DNA of 64,000 nucleotides from Asticcacaulis solisilvae (lineage in GTDB: Bacteria > Pseudomonadota > Alphaproteobacteria > Caulobacterales > Caulobacteraceae): the NCBI RefSeq assembly GCF_017875235.1, contig NZ_JAGGMI010000011.1, positions 62,001-126,000 of the forward strand, written 5' to 3'. The notes under the pieces were generated by a model that saw only the letters and a program-made list of their open reading frames with translations, ran no database searches and was not told where the DNA came from. This document shows positions 49,643 to 58,792 of this stretch, piece after piece. How positions within the stretch are numbered: position 1 is the first letter of the stretch; every line of letters begins with the position of its first letter. Both the position numbers and the translations under genes were made by a program.

Positions 49643-49813
49643 ATGGCTTCGCTTATCGACATGATCACGGCGTTTATCGCGCTTCTGGTGTCGGCGGCCT
49701 TCCTGCATTTCGGTGGCGACAAGGATGCGATTGCCGCCGAGCCCGAGCCCGTGCCGGCCGAACAGCCGGCGAATCACTCCGCCACCTCCTCGTCCGATCA
49801 GGGCGACGCCTGA
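49643..49813 (+). CDS. Small single-pass membrane protein, hypothetical
   Basis: A 56-residue open frame too short for most gene callers, MASLIDMITAFIALLVSAAFLHFGG, then an acidic/Pro-rich tail (DAIAAEPEPVPAEQPANHSATS) to a stop at 49811. One membrane helix. GC-rich third positions and the amphipathic layout support coding, although no strong Shine-Dalgarno is visible. Unknown function. Confidence 0.4.
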   Translation: MASLIDMITAFIALLVSAAFLHFGGDKDAIAAEPEPVPAEQPANHSATSSSDQGDA

Positions 49814-50024
49814 TTCGCACGCGTCGATGCGGGATAGCCTGGTGGTCACGGCCGTTAATTTGTCCGTGAAAGGACAGGATTCGCCGCGGCGGAACGCGGG
49901 ATTCTGACAAATTCCTTTGCCTTCAACATGAGTTAGAGATAGCTTTCGCCTCATGGGAGAACCTGTCGGGGCGATGCCGGAGATGTGTATTCCGGCTGAG
50001 GCGGCGGGGTTGCAGGACTGTTAG

Positions 50025-52748
50025 ATGAAATCGAGACGCCCCCCTTTGAACACCTCCGGTACCCGCACAAGATCGCGCCTGGAATCCGGGATAAACCGTT
50101 CAGAGACCGACATGGATACCAGCGCGGATGCCGACCTGGATGCCTCCGCTGACGACCTGCTCGAAGCGCCCCTGGACGCGCCCCTCAACGCGCCCCTGAA
50201 TGCAGCTAATCCAACGCCTGTGGATACGGAAGCCACGGCCGATCTCGACATCCCGCACGCCGCGCCCGCCATGGATTTCTCGCCCCCTCCGCCGCCGGAC
50301 ACGCCTCCGGCGCGTTTCACTGCCCGTGACGCGACCGCCCAGGATGAACCCAAGGCGGGCTTGCGCCGCGACCTGACGCCGCGCGTGGAAACCGAAGGCG
50401 TGCTGAAGGCCACCGGCGCGTCGCCCATGCTGTTCTGGGGCACCACGGGTTTCATCAGCCTGTTGTGGGCATGTGGTCTGGCCGCCTTCATGGTTGGCGC
50501 CCAGAACAATAGCGGCGCCTTTACCGTCGAACCATTCCGTATGATCGTGATCGCTTTCCTGGCGGTCTTCCCGGTCGGGCTGATCTTCGCCTCGGCCTTT
50601 GCGCTGCGCAACGCCGCCGCCTTGTCGCGCCAATCCGCCCGTGCCGCCGCCCTGGCCGATTCGATGCTGGCGCCGGCAACTTCGGCGGCCATGCAGACGC
50701 ACGAACTGGTCGATCAGTTGCGCACCCAGGTCGATCACGCTGTCCGCGCCGTTCGCCTGGCGCACGCCGACATTACCGAACTTCAGGCCAAGCTGAAGAG
50801 CGAGACCGACCGGCTGCACGACGCCGCCAACATCGCCCGCGCCACCACCATGAGCGTCACCCGCGCCATGGAGCAGGAACGCGAGGCCGTGGCACGCATG
50901 AGTGAGCAGCTGGCGCAGCAGGCCAACGGCATTATCGAGGCCGTCGACCGTCAGGCGCGCATGGTCGCCGATGCCTCCGACCTGGCGCAGACGCAACTCC
51001 GCGAAGCCGAAGCGACCCTGGCCGTTCGCGCTACGGACATGATGACGGCGGCCAACGACGTATCGACCAATGCCCGCCTGATCAGCGAAGATCTGGACCG
51101 CCAGACCCAGCGCCTGGAAACGGCGGGTTCGGGTGTCGCAGGCCAGATCCGTTCGGTCGAGGAAGGCCTGTCGCAGCAACGCGCCGGCCTGGTTGCCGCC
51201 GCCCTTTCCTTGCGCGCCGACCAGGAAGACTTCGCCGTCCATATCGAAAATCAGCGCGCACAGCTGACCGAGGCCCTGGCCATCACCCGCGTGGCGACCG
51301 TCGATCTCGGCGAGACCTCGGCGCGCGGCGTAGACGTCCTGCGCGACATCGTCCAGTCGGCCCAGGAACAGTTCCGCGCCGTGCTGGGCGTGGCGGAGAA
51401 TGAGCGCACCTCGTTCGAGACGCGCATCCACGCAACGCTTTCCAACATCTCGGTCATGGCCGCCGATGCACGCGACGACCTGATCAATGAGACGCGCCGT
51501 TCTCTCGAGCAATTGACGACCGCCGCCGGCGAGGCCAAGAAGGCCGCCGACACGGCCGCGCAGGTCGCTCAGGGCCGCGTCGACCGCCTCAACGAGTCGA
51601 TCTTCGAAGCCTCGAAGAAGGCCGACGAAGTCTTCGACTCGCGCTTTGCCGCCGCGCGCCGCCTGATCGAGGACTCGGCCGAACTGATCAACCAGGCGGG
51701 CGACCAGACCGCCGAGCGGCTCGACAACAGTTTCGCCCATACCCGCCAGACGATCGCCGAGGTCAATGAGGCGCTCAACGAGCTAACGCACAGCGCCGAC
51801 CAGTTGCCGCTGATGGCCCAGGACCGCCTGCACGAGATTCGCAGCGCCGTCGAGGAAGGTCTGGCGGCCATGACGGCGGCGGCACGCAAGGCCGCGCTCG
51901 AGACCGAGGCCGTCGACAGCGCCTTCCAGGATCGCGTACGCCGCAACTACGACATGCTGACCGAAGCCGTGCGCCTGATGGGCGTCATTTCCGGCGACCA
52001 GCCCCTCTCCTCCGCCCATCTGTCGGCGCCGACACCGCCGCCGGTAACGCGCGATCCGCGTACGCCACCCCCGCCGATGTCGCGCGCCGCGCCGCAGCCC
52101 CCCCAGGCCATGCCGCGTCCGACCCCGACGCCCCAGCCGGCACGGGAACAATCGCGGTTGCGCCTGACACCGCTTCCGGCCGAAACGCGTCCGGCGCCGC
52201 AGCCCCAGCGCCAGTCGCCCCAGGGCCAAAAGCCGCAGGGAACCCGCGCCAACGAATCGAATGGCTGGTCGTGGCGCGACCTTCTGAACGGCATGGACAG
52301 CAACGGCAATCCGGCACGCGATCCCTTGGAGATCCCGGCGGACACGGGCGCACGTTCGGCGCCTCAGGCGCCAGTCGATGCCGATTTCGATGACGATCTC
52401 GATGAGGTCATGGTCGGCGAGGTCAGCGCCATGGGTGTCGACGCCGCCTCGCTCCTCAGCCGTACGCGCATCGACGAGATGATCACTTCGATCATGGCCG
52501 AGAATAACGAAGGCGCGCGCAACCTTGTCCGCCGCATCGCCCCGGCCGCGGTCCGCCGCCTGAACCGGCGCCTGATGTCCGATCCGGTCCTGCGCCAGCA
52601 TGCCTCGGAGTTCGTCACTGCCTACGACCAGCAGGTCAATATCGCCCTGATGTCGAAGGACGCCTCGCGCGGGCTGCAGGAAGTGCTCGGCAATGACAAG
52701 GGTCGCGCCTATCTGCTGATCGACGCGGCGATTGCCGACATCATTTGA
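50025..52748 (+). CDS. TipN-like polarity protein (membrane-anchored coiled coil)
   Basis: A 907-residue protein. An N-terminal acidic/Pro-rich part contains a repeated APL(D/N) stretch at about 48-60. Two membrane helices follow, at about 134-158 and 172-194. A long coiled coil runs from about 200 to 670 (Glu, Gln, Ala, Leu-rich: DRLHDAANIARATTMSV, VHIENQRAQLTEALAITR). A Pro-rich linker at about 690-760 leads to a conserved C-terminal region ending IDAAIADII. Size and layout match TipN, the Caulobacter birth-scar polarity factor (888 residues, two membrane helices, coiled coil), but TipN is not assigned by key residues here. AGGA lies seven bases before the ATG. Confidence 0.6.
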   Translation: MKSRRPPLNTSGTRTRSRLESGINRSETDMDTSADADLDASADDLLEAPLDAPLNAPLNAANPTPVDTEATADLDIPHAAPAMDFSPPPPPDTPPARFTARDATAQDEPKAGLRRDLTPRVETEGVLKATGASPMLFWGTTGFISLLWACGLAAFMVGAQNNSGAFTVEPFRMIVIAFLAVFPVGLIFASAFALRNAAALSRQSARAAALADSMLAPATSAAMQTHELVDQLRTQVDHAVRAVRLAHADITELQAKLKSETDRLHDAANIARATTMSVTRAMEQEREAVARMSEQLAQQANGIIEAVDRQARMVADASDLAQTQLREAEATLAVRATDMMTAANDVSTNARLISEDLDRQTQRLETAGSGVAGQIRSVEEGLSQQRAGLVAAALSLRADQEDFAVHIENQRAQLTEALAITRVATVDLGETSARGVDVLRDIVQSAQEQFRAVLGVAENERTSFETRIHATLSNISVMAADARDDLINETRRSLEQLTTAAGEAKKAADTAAQVAQGRVDRLNESIFEASKKADEVFDSRFAAARRLIEDSAELINQAGDQTAERLDNSFAHTRQTIAEVNEALNELTHSADQLPLMAQDRLHEIRSAVEEGLAAMTAAARKAALETEAVDSAFQDRVRRNYDMLTEAVRLMGVISGDQPLSSAHLSAPTPPPVTRDPRTPPPPMSRAAPQPPQAMPRPTPTPQPAREQSRLRLTPLPAETRPAPQPQRQSPQGQKPQGTRANESNGWSWRDLLNGMDSNGNPARDPLEIPADTGARSAPQAPVDADFDDDLDEVMVGEVSAMGVDAASLLSRTRIDEMITSIMAENNEGARNLVRRIAPAAVRRLNRRLMSDPVLRQHASEFVTAYDQQVNIALMSKDASRGLQEVLGNDKGRAYLLIDAAIADII

Positions 52749-52759
52749 TCCAACATTGC

Positions 52760-52920
52760 GCCTTTCCTTCCCCGTTTACGGGGAAGGTGGCATTTGCGGA
52801 GCAAATGACGGAAGGGGGAAACTGTAGGATAGACAATCACCGGTGTCTGTGGCCCTCCCCTCCACCGCTTCGCGGTCCCCCCTCCCCGTAAACAGGGAGG
52901 GAAGTAAATCGAGCCCTCCC
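52760..52920. repeat. Inverted pair of CCTTCCCC/GGGGAAGG-type intergenic repeats
   Basis: The left arm (52760-52822) reads CCTTCCCCGTTTACGGGGAAGG, then GCATTTGCGGAGCAAATG and ACGGAAGGGGG. The right arm (52848-52920) has CCACCGCTTCGCGGT and CCTCCCCGTAAACAGGGAGG as imperfect inverse. It shares TTTGCGGAGCAAATG with the repeat at 15327-15525, so these are two members of one dispersed family. It lies between the TipN-like gene and the epimerase gene. Confidence 0.7.
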
Positions 52921-52921
52921 C

Positions 52922-53899
52922 ATGCAACTCACCCTTCGCGCTGAAACCTTTCCAATAGCGGGCACCTTCACCATTGCGCGCGGATCAAAGACCGAGGCCC
53001 ACGTCGTCTATGTCGAGGTCGAAGACGGCGGTCATGTCGGCCGCGGGGAAAGCGTGCCCTATGCGCGCTACGGCGAAAGCATCGAGGCATCGCTGGCCGA
53101 GCTGGAAGCCGTGCGCGGTCAGGTCGAGGCCGGGATCACGATCGAACAGCTGCAAAGCCTGATGAAACCGGGCGCGGCGCGCAATGCGCTCGATTGCGCA
53201 CTGTGGGATCTGCGCGCCAAGCAAAGCGGCGTTCCCGCCTGGAAAACCGCCGGACTGAAGCGGCTCGATCCGCTGAAGACGGCCTATACGCTCAGCCTCG
53301 CCGCGCCCGAAGCCATGGGCGCACAGGCCGCCGAAAACGCTCGCCGGCCCCTTCTCAAGCTCAAGATCGGTGGCGCCAACGACCTCGACCGCGTCGAGGC
53401 CGTGCGCGCCCACGCGCCCAATGCCCGGCTGATCGTTGATGGCAATGAAGGCCTGAGCTTCGACGACCTTGTCCGCATTGCGCCCGACCTGGCCAGGCTC
53501 GGCGTCAAGCTGATCGAGCAGCCGCTGAAGGTCAGCGAAGACGAACAGTTGCTGGGCTTCGACAGCCCGGTGCCGCTGTGCGCCGACGAAAGCCTGCACG
53601 ATCGGTCCGAGCTTGAGCGGTGCGCGCGGCTCTATGCCTGCGTCAATATCAAGCTCGACAAGACCGGCGGGCTGACCGAAGCCCTGGCGCTGAAGGCCGA
53701 AGCGAAGGCGGCAGGATTAGAGATCATGGTCGGCTGCATGGTCGCAACCTCGCTCAGCATGGCGCCTGCCATGCTGGTGGCGCAGGGCGCGGACTTCGTC
53801 GACCTCGACGGGCCGCTGCTCTTGGCGCGCGACCGCGACCATGGACTGGAGGTGACCGGCTCGATCCTGCATCCGCCGGCGCCGGCACTATGGGGTTAG
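52922..53899 (+). CDS. Dipeptide epimerase (L-Ala-D/L-Glu epimerase-like)
   Basis: A 325-residue enolase-superfamily enzyme. The KxK base is in RRPLLKLKIGGAND, metal ligands are Asp in LIVDGNEGL, Glu in LIEQPL and Asp in CADES, and the second Lys base is in NIKLDKTGG. This matches YcjG-type L-Ala-D/L-Glu epimerases, involved in recycling murein peptides. It starts directly after the repeat pair at 52760; the ribosome site is weak. Last 12 bases overlap the convergent MFS gene. Confidence 0.88.
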   Translation: MQLTLRAETFPIAGTFTIARGSKTEAHVVYVEVEDGGHVGRGESVPYARYGESIEASLAELEAVRGQVEAGITIEQLQSLMKPGAARNALDCALWDLRAKQSGVPAWKTAGLKRLDPLKTAYTLSLAAPEAMGAQAAENARRPLLKLKIGGANDLDRVEAVRAHAPNARLIVDGNEGLSFDDLVRIAPDLARLGVKLIEQPLKVSEDEQLLGFDSPVPLCADESLHDRSELERCARLYACVNIKLDKTGGLTEALALKAEAKAAGLEIMVGCMVATSLSMAPAMLVAQGADFVDLDGPLLLARDRDHGLEVTGSILHPPAPALWG

Positions 53900-55111
53900 G
53901 CGCAGACGCAGCCGATAGAGCCTGACCGCGCATAGGAGGCCGATCGTTGCCAACCCGGCCATCAGCCCATAGCCACGCAGGCCGAAGTGGGCAAAGGCAA
54001 CGCCCGAGGCCAGCGTTCCCAGCCCCATCATCACCCCGTTGGAATAGGCGGCGTTGATCGTCTGGGCCAGCCCTTCATAGCCCTTGGGCGTCAGGCGGTA
54101 GACCAGTTCCAGCCCCGCCATGTAGGTGGCGGCGAAGCTGAAGACATGCAGCAATTGCGACGCCGCCAGCAGCCACAGCGGCGCGTCCCACATCATGAGG
54201 CACCAGCGGAAGACCGTTACGGCCGCCGCCAGCAGGATCATCCGCCATGGTCCCATGAAGCGGCGGAAGCGTTCCCCCAGCATCATGTAGGCGATTTCGC
54301 CGATCACACCGATGGCCCAGAGATAGCCGCACCAGACCGGCGACAGGCCGGCCTCCTTCCAGATCAGCGTCGAGAAGGCGTAGTAGAAGCTGTGCGAGGC
54401 CTGAAGACAGGCAATGGCCATGAACAGCCACGCCAGGCCCGGCGTCGCCAGCAGAACCTTAAGGCGCTCGAAGCCTGAACCCTGCGTTTCCGGCGTCATG
54501 TGGCCGCGGTCCTGGCGCGGTTCCGGCGGCAGGACGACCCGGCCGAGCATTGCCATCAGGCCGACAGCGCAAACGACCCAGAACAGGATGACGTCGGGCG
54601 GCAGGACCAGCAGAAGCCAACCCATGATGACGTCGGCGACGATAAAGGCGAATGATCCGACCGAACGCGGTATGGCATAGGTGAAACCGTGGCTGCGCGA
54701 CAGTTGCAGGGTCATCGAATCAAGCATCGGGCTGATACTGGTCGAACAGGTATAGGCGCAGGCATAGAGGATCAGGAACGCCGCGAAGCGCCACGGCCCA
54801 TAAACGTCGCTTAAGCCCATCAGACCGTAGAACAGGCAGGCCGCCGCCGCCAGCCAGACCATCGGTGTACGGTAGAGCGTAAAGCGGTCGGCCCACAGGC
54901 CACTCAAGGGACCGCTCAAGGACCGAAGCAACAGGGGCACGGCCAGGATAACGCCGATCTGCTGGGCCGTAATGCCCTGGTCGCGCAACCACACCGGCAT
55001 GTACGGCAGGTTGGCGCCGGTCATCGAAAACAGCAGCACATAGAAGCCGGCCTGGCGAACAGGTGTCGTCAGTAACGGGTTTGGCGGATTGGGGGTTGTG
55101 GCGGCGGCCAT
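53888..55111 (-). CDS. MFS transporter, phenylpropionate-permease (HcaT)-like
   Basis: A 407-residue transporter with 12 predicted helices. The N-terminal FSMTGANLPYMPVWLRDQGITAQQIGVILAVPLLLRSLSGPLSGLWADRF and later AYTCSTSISPMLDSMTL and GFTYAIPRSVGSFAFIVADVIMGW fit the PPP/HcaT group of MFS-1-like proteins. Substrate unknown. Convergent with the epimerase gene, and divergent from the prolyl aminopeptidase gene. Confidence 0.8.
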   Translation of the reverse strand: MAAATTPNPPNPLLTTPVRQAGFYVLLFSMTGANLPYMPVWLRDQGITAQQIGVILAVPLLLRSLSGPLSGLWADRFTLYRTPMVWLAAAACLFYGLMGLSDVYGPWRFAAFLILYACAYTCSTSISPMLDSMTLQLSRSHGFTYAIPRSVGSFAFIVADVIMGWLLLVLPPDVILFWVVCAVGLMAMLGRVVLPPEPRQDRGHMTPETQGSGFERLKVLLATPGLAWLFMAIACLQASHSFYYAFSTLIWKEAGLSPVWCGYLWAIGVIGEIAYMMLGERFRRFMGPWRMILLAAAVTVFRWCLMMWDAPLWLLAASQLLHVFSFAATYMAGLELVYRLTPKGYEGLAQTINAAYSNGVMMGLGTLASGVAFAHFGLRGYGLMAGLATIGLLCAVRLYRLRLRLTP

Positions 55112-55164
55112 TTGCGGCGTAAACTTTGAAACACTCTGGGTGCGCCGTTTATTTTCTAAAGATC

Positions 55165-56187
55165 ATGATCGATTCTGTAAATTCTTCCATTACTTCGAAA
55201 TCCCGATCCGGCGCTGCTCCGCGGGGTCTTTATCCCGACATCGAACCCTATGATACCGGCCATCTGGCGGTCGGCGGCAAGCACAGGATCTATTACGAAC
55301 AATGCGGCAATCCAGCCGGTGTTCCGGTCGTGGTGCTGCATGGCGGCCCCGGCGGCGGCATCTCCGCCAACCTGCGCTCCTACTTCAATCCGGACGGCTA
55401 TCGCATCATCCTGTTCGACCAGCGCGGCTGCGGAAAATCGACGCCGCACGCGTCCGAAGACGTTTCGCTGGACGACAACACGACCTGGCACCTGGTCTCG
55501 GACATCGAAGCCTTACGCGAAAAGCTGGGCGTCAGCCGGTGGGCGGTGTTCGGCGGGTCGTGGGGTTCGACCCTGTCGCTGGCCTACGCACTCAAACACA
55601 CCGACAAGGTGCTGGGCCTGATCCTGCGCGGCATCTTCCTGGTGCGCAAATCCGAGCTCGACTGGTTCTACCAGGAAGGCGCCAGCCATATCTATCCGGA
55701 CATCTGGGAACGCTTCATCGCCCCTATCCCCGAAGCCGAGCGCGGCGACCTTCTCAACGCCTATATCGCGCGGCTGAACGGTTCGGACAAGGCGGTGCAG
55801 CGCGCCTGCGCCCTGGCGTGGAGCGGCTGGGAAGGCGACACCCTGTCGATCGAAGGGCCGTCGGAGGCCGGGTCGAAGTTCTCCGATCCCGACTTCGCCA
55901 TCGCTTTTGCGCGCATCGAGTCGTGGTACTTCAAGAACGGCGGTTTCTTCGAGACCGACAACTGGATCCTCGAAAATATCCGCCGTTTGAAAGACGTGCC
56001 GGCGTGGATCGTCCAGGGCCGTTATGACGTGGTCACGCCGATGAAGACGGCCTGGGAACTGCACAAGGCCTGGCCGGAAGCCCGCTTCAACCTGGTCAAG
56101 AAGGCCGGCCATTCGTCCAGCGACGACGGCATCCTGCACGGCCTGGTCGCCGCCGCCGACGAAGCCTTGGCATTGCTGGCGAAATAA
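55165..56187 (+). CDS. pip: Prolyl aminopeptidase (proline iminopeptidase)
   Basis: A 340-residue alpha/beta-hydrolase. The ATG at 55165 is favoured over an in-frame start 13 codons earlier. HGGPGGG forms the oxyanion region, the nucleophile Ser is in FGGSWGSTLSL, and Asp in QGRYDVVTP plus the His in KKAGHSSS complete the triad. It removes N-terminal proline from peptides, and is cytosolic. It lies near the dipeptide epimerase and transporter genes, consistent with peptide scavenging. Confidence 0.92.
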   Translation: MIDSVNSSITSKSRSGAAPRGLYPDIEPYDTGHLAVGGKHRIYYEQCGNPAGVPVVVLHGGPGGGISANLRSYFNPDGYRIILFDQRGCGKSTPHASEDVSLDDNTTWHLVSDIEALREKLGVSRWAVFGGSWGSTLSLAYALKHTDKVLGLILRGIFLVRKSELDWFYQEGASHIYPDIWERFIAPIPEAERGDLLNAYIARLNGSDKAVQRACALAWSGWEGDTLSIEGPSEAGSKFSDPDFAIAFARIESWYFKNGGFFETDNWILENIRRLKDVPAWIVQGRYDVVTPMKTAWELHKAWPEARFNLVKKAGHSSSDDGILHGLVAAADEALALLAK

Positions 56188-56341
56188 CTTTAGCGCTGAG
56201 GGTAAAAAGCCACACCGCCGACCTGATCAAAAAACAACATTACGCCGCCCTTGCCGTATGGTTAATTGTTGTTAAGGTATATCCGAGCGCAGGTATGGCC
56301 GGCATTTTGGGGCAAGGACGGACGCGCTCTCCGGGGGTTGC

Positions 56342-57676
56342 GTGGGAAGTTTGTTGCCAGAATCGCTAGATGTGGCGGCGGGGCTTGTCTTCGTCTACCT
56401 GCTCATGAGCGTGCTCGCGACCGTGGCGCGCGAAGCCTTCGAAGGCTTCATGAAGCGCCGTTCCCGCAACCTGGAAAAGGGCCTGATCGAACTCCTGTGC
56501 GACCAGCCGGCGGAGAAGCCCAAGGGCAGGACGAAAGCCAAGACCAAGACGATCGAGGGCTATGAAGTCCTTCAGGCCTTCTATGATCATCCCCTGATCA
56601 TGTCGCTTTACCGCGGCCGCTACACCATTCCGCCCAAGCGCCATTTCCTGCAGGGGCGGTCGATGCCGTCCTATGTCCCCAGCTCGCATTTCGCCTATGT
56701 CCTGTTGGACATGCTGTCCGAACGCGGCGGACTGGGGACGGACCAGGGCGTCAACCTCAATGCCGTCATGGATGGATCGCGTCAGCTGGGTAATGCGCGG
56801 CTGGCCCGCATGGTCCAATTCGCCGTCTCAAATGCCGGCGGCGACGTCGACAAGGCGCGGCAGTTCCTGGAAAACTGGTTCAACGCCACCATGGACCGCG
56901 TCTCGGGCTGGTACCGCCTGGAAACACAGACCTTCCTGTTCTGGGTCAGCCTGGCGGCCTGCGTCATACTGAACGTCAATACGGTCGTCATTGCCGACGC
57001 GCTTTATCGCAGCCCGACCTTACGCAAAGGCGTCGAGGTCGCGGCAGAGACCTATTACCAGAAGCACGCCACCGGCCAGTTGCAGACCGGTGAGCTCCAG
57101 ACGCTCGGCAACAACCCGCTGAACGAACTGGGCCTGCCGCTGGGCTGGACACAGCAGACGCGCGACGCCATGGCGCGCTTGTTTGCCCGCGAAGAGGCCC
57201 GCGCCGTCGATCCGGAGGCCGTCGCCCTTCTGACTGTGACGGCCAAGGACAGCCAGGGCTGGACCGGTCAGGTGGCATCGTCGATTAACGGCGCCTGGCA
57301 GGAGGTCGTCAATTTCTACTACGGCACGCCTGGCCTCGGCGACAACACGCTGTTCAACTTCCTGCCCTTCGTGTCGCTGATCATGGGCTGGGTCATGACG
57401 GCCTTTGCCGTGACGCTGGGCGCGCCCTTCTGGTTCGACGTGCTGAGCAAGCTGATGGTCGTGCGGTCGACCTTCAAACCGAATGGCGGCGGGCAGCGCG
57501 GCGACGGTCAAAAGGACACCGTATCCGGGCTGGCGGCCATTGCGGCAACGCTGGCTCCGCCGCAGCCTGCGGTTCAGGAAACCAAGCCCTTCCTGAGCTT
57601 TGGCAATGCGCAGGCGGCCGTGGTGCTGCAGGACGACCTGCCGGTCGATCCCAATCAGCGCCCGCGCGACGCCTGA
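56342..57676 (+). CDS. Uncharacterised membrane protein paired with a cell-wall hydrolase
   Basis: A 444-residue protein from GTG at 56342; the start is not certain. One membrane helix lies at about 10-30 (VAAGLVFVYLLMSVLATVA), a second at about 197-220 (FLFWVSLAACVILNVNTVVIADAL), and one or two at about 340-372 (FLPFVSLIMGWVMTAFAVTLGAPFWFDVLSKL). The GAPFWFD motif with the preceding helix looks conserved in unnamed proteins elsewhere. A helical domain between helices 1 and 2 has KTKTIEGYEVLQAFYDHPLI. I recognise no enzyme motif. It is 12 bases upstream of a double lysin gene, so probably one unit. Confidence 0.65.
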   Translation: MGSLLPESLDVAAGLVFVYLLMSVLATVAREAFEGFMKRRSRNLEKGLIELLCDQPAEKPKGRTKAKTKTIEGYEVLQAFYDHPLIMSLYRGRYTIPPKRHFLQGRSMPSYVPSSHFAYVLLDMLSERGGLGTDQGVNLNAVMDGSRQLGNARLARMVQFAVSNAGGDVDKARQFLENWFNATMDRVSGWYRLETQTFLFWVSLAACVILNVNTVVIADALYRSPTLRKGVEVAAETYYQKHATGQLQTGELQTLGNNPLNELGLPLGWTQQTRDAMARLFAREEARAVDPEAVALLTVTAKDSQGWTGQVASSINGAWQEVVNFYYGTPGLGDNTLFNFLPFVSLIMGWVMTAFAVTLGAPFWFDVLSKLMVVRSTFKPNGGGQRGDGQKDTVSGLAAIAATLAPPQPAVQETKPFLSFGNAQAAVVLQDDLPVDPNQRPRDA

Positions 57677-57688
57677 TCGCCGTTAGCC

Positions 57689-58792
57689 ATGGCCATCATC
57701 ACGCCTGAACATCTCCTGGCCCTGGCGCCGACGACCAAGCGGGCGGCGGAGTATGCCCCCGCGCTGGACGCCGTACTGGAACGCGCCGGCATAACGACGC
57801 CCCTGCGCGTGGCGCATTTCATGGCGCAGCTCTGTCACGAATCCGGCGGTTTCCGCGCCCTGGTCGAAAACCTGAACTACCGTCCGGAAACCCTGATGGC
57901 CGTGTTCAAGAAGCGCGTGCCGACCCTCGAGCAGGCACAGGCCCTGGTCAATGCCGGCAAGGACGCCATCGCCGAACACATTTACGGCGGACGGCTCGGC
58001 AATGTGAACCCCGGTGACGGCGCGCGCTTTATCGGCCGTGGTTTCATCATGGTCACGGGCCGGACGAATTATGAGCTGTGCGGCAATCGCATTGGCCAGC
58101 CCCTGACCGAGCGCCCGGAATTGCTGGAGCAGCCTGCGATCGCCGCCCTGGCGTCGGCCGCCTTCTGGCAGATGAACAATCTGAATGCCGCCGCCGACCG
58201 GGACGACGTCAACCTCGTCACGCGCCTGATCAATGGCGGCGACAACGGCTTGGCGGATCGCAAGGTGTTGACCGACAAGGCGCGACGCCTCTGGCAGGTC
58301 ACGCCGCCCGTGGCCCTGCCGCCGGCCGCACCCCCGACACCGACGGCCCTGCCCGCCGGTGCCTTGAGCCGCTATTTCACGCTCGACGAAATGACCTTTT
58401 CCTCAACGGCGGTCCGTCAGCAGATCGACAACACGCCTTCAGCGGCCGTTCTCGAAAAGCTGAGGGAAACGGCCACGCAGATGGACGCGGTGCGCGAGCT
58501 TCTCGGCTATCCCATAACCGTGACCAGCGGATACCGGAGCCCGGCCCTGAACGCGCTGGTCAACGGTTCGCCGACCAGCGCGCACATGAGCGGCCACGCC
58601 GTCGACTTCGTCTGCCGCCAGTTCGGCACGCCGCTGCAGATCTGCCATAAGATCGCGGCCAGCAATATCCGCTTCGACCAGTTGATCCAGGAAGGAACCT
58701 GGGTGCACATCTCGTTCGATCCGCGCATGCGCCGCGAGATCAAGACCGCCAACTTCTCAGGTGGCGCTCCAAGCTATACGCCGGGATTGTAG
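57689..58792 (+). CDS. GH19 lysozyme/chitinase-like plus M15 peptidase two-domain cell-wall hydrolase
   Basis: A 367-residue protein with no signal peptide. Residues 1-205 are a GH19-type endolysin domain, with catalytic Glu51 in LCHESGGFRALVENLNY, GRGFIMVTGRTNYE and LINGGDNG. A Pro-rich linker follows (about 205-225). Residues 226-367 are an M15-type zinc DD- or LD-peptidase, with ITVTSGYRS, SAHMSGHAVDF (His299, Asp306) and WVHISFD (His340). The parts cut glycan and peptide bonds. Endolysins usually have one such catalytic domain. Not surrounded by phage structural genes. Confidence 0.85.
   Translation: MAIITPEHLLALAPTTKRAAEYAPALDAVLERAGITTPLRVAHFMAQLCHESGGFRALVENLNYRPETLMAVFKKRVPTLEQAQALVNAGKDAIAEHIYGGRLGNVNPGDGARFIGRGFIMVTGRTNYELCGNRIGQPLTERPELLEQPAIAALASAAFWQMNNLNAAADRDDVNLVTRLINGGDNGLADRKVLTDKARRLWQVTPPVALPPAAPPTPTALPAGALSRYFTLDEMTFSSTAVRQQIDNTPSAAVLEKLRETATQMDAVRELLGYPITVTSGYRSPALNALVNGSPTSAHMSGHAVDFVCRQFGTPLQICHKIAASNIRFDQLIQEGTWVHISFDPRMRREIKTANFSGGAPSYTPGL

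Noticed and set aside
50100..51740. A 546-codon minus-strand open frame opposite the TipN-like gene
   Set aside because: Shadow of a coiled-coil coding frame; it has no domain and no suitable start signal.
56342..58792. A prophage
   Set aside because: Only the lysin is phage-like. No integrase, capsid, tail or packaging genes are nearby, and flanking genes are housekeeping.
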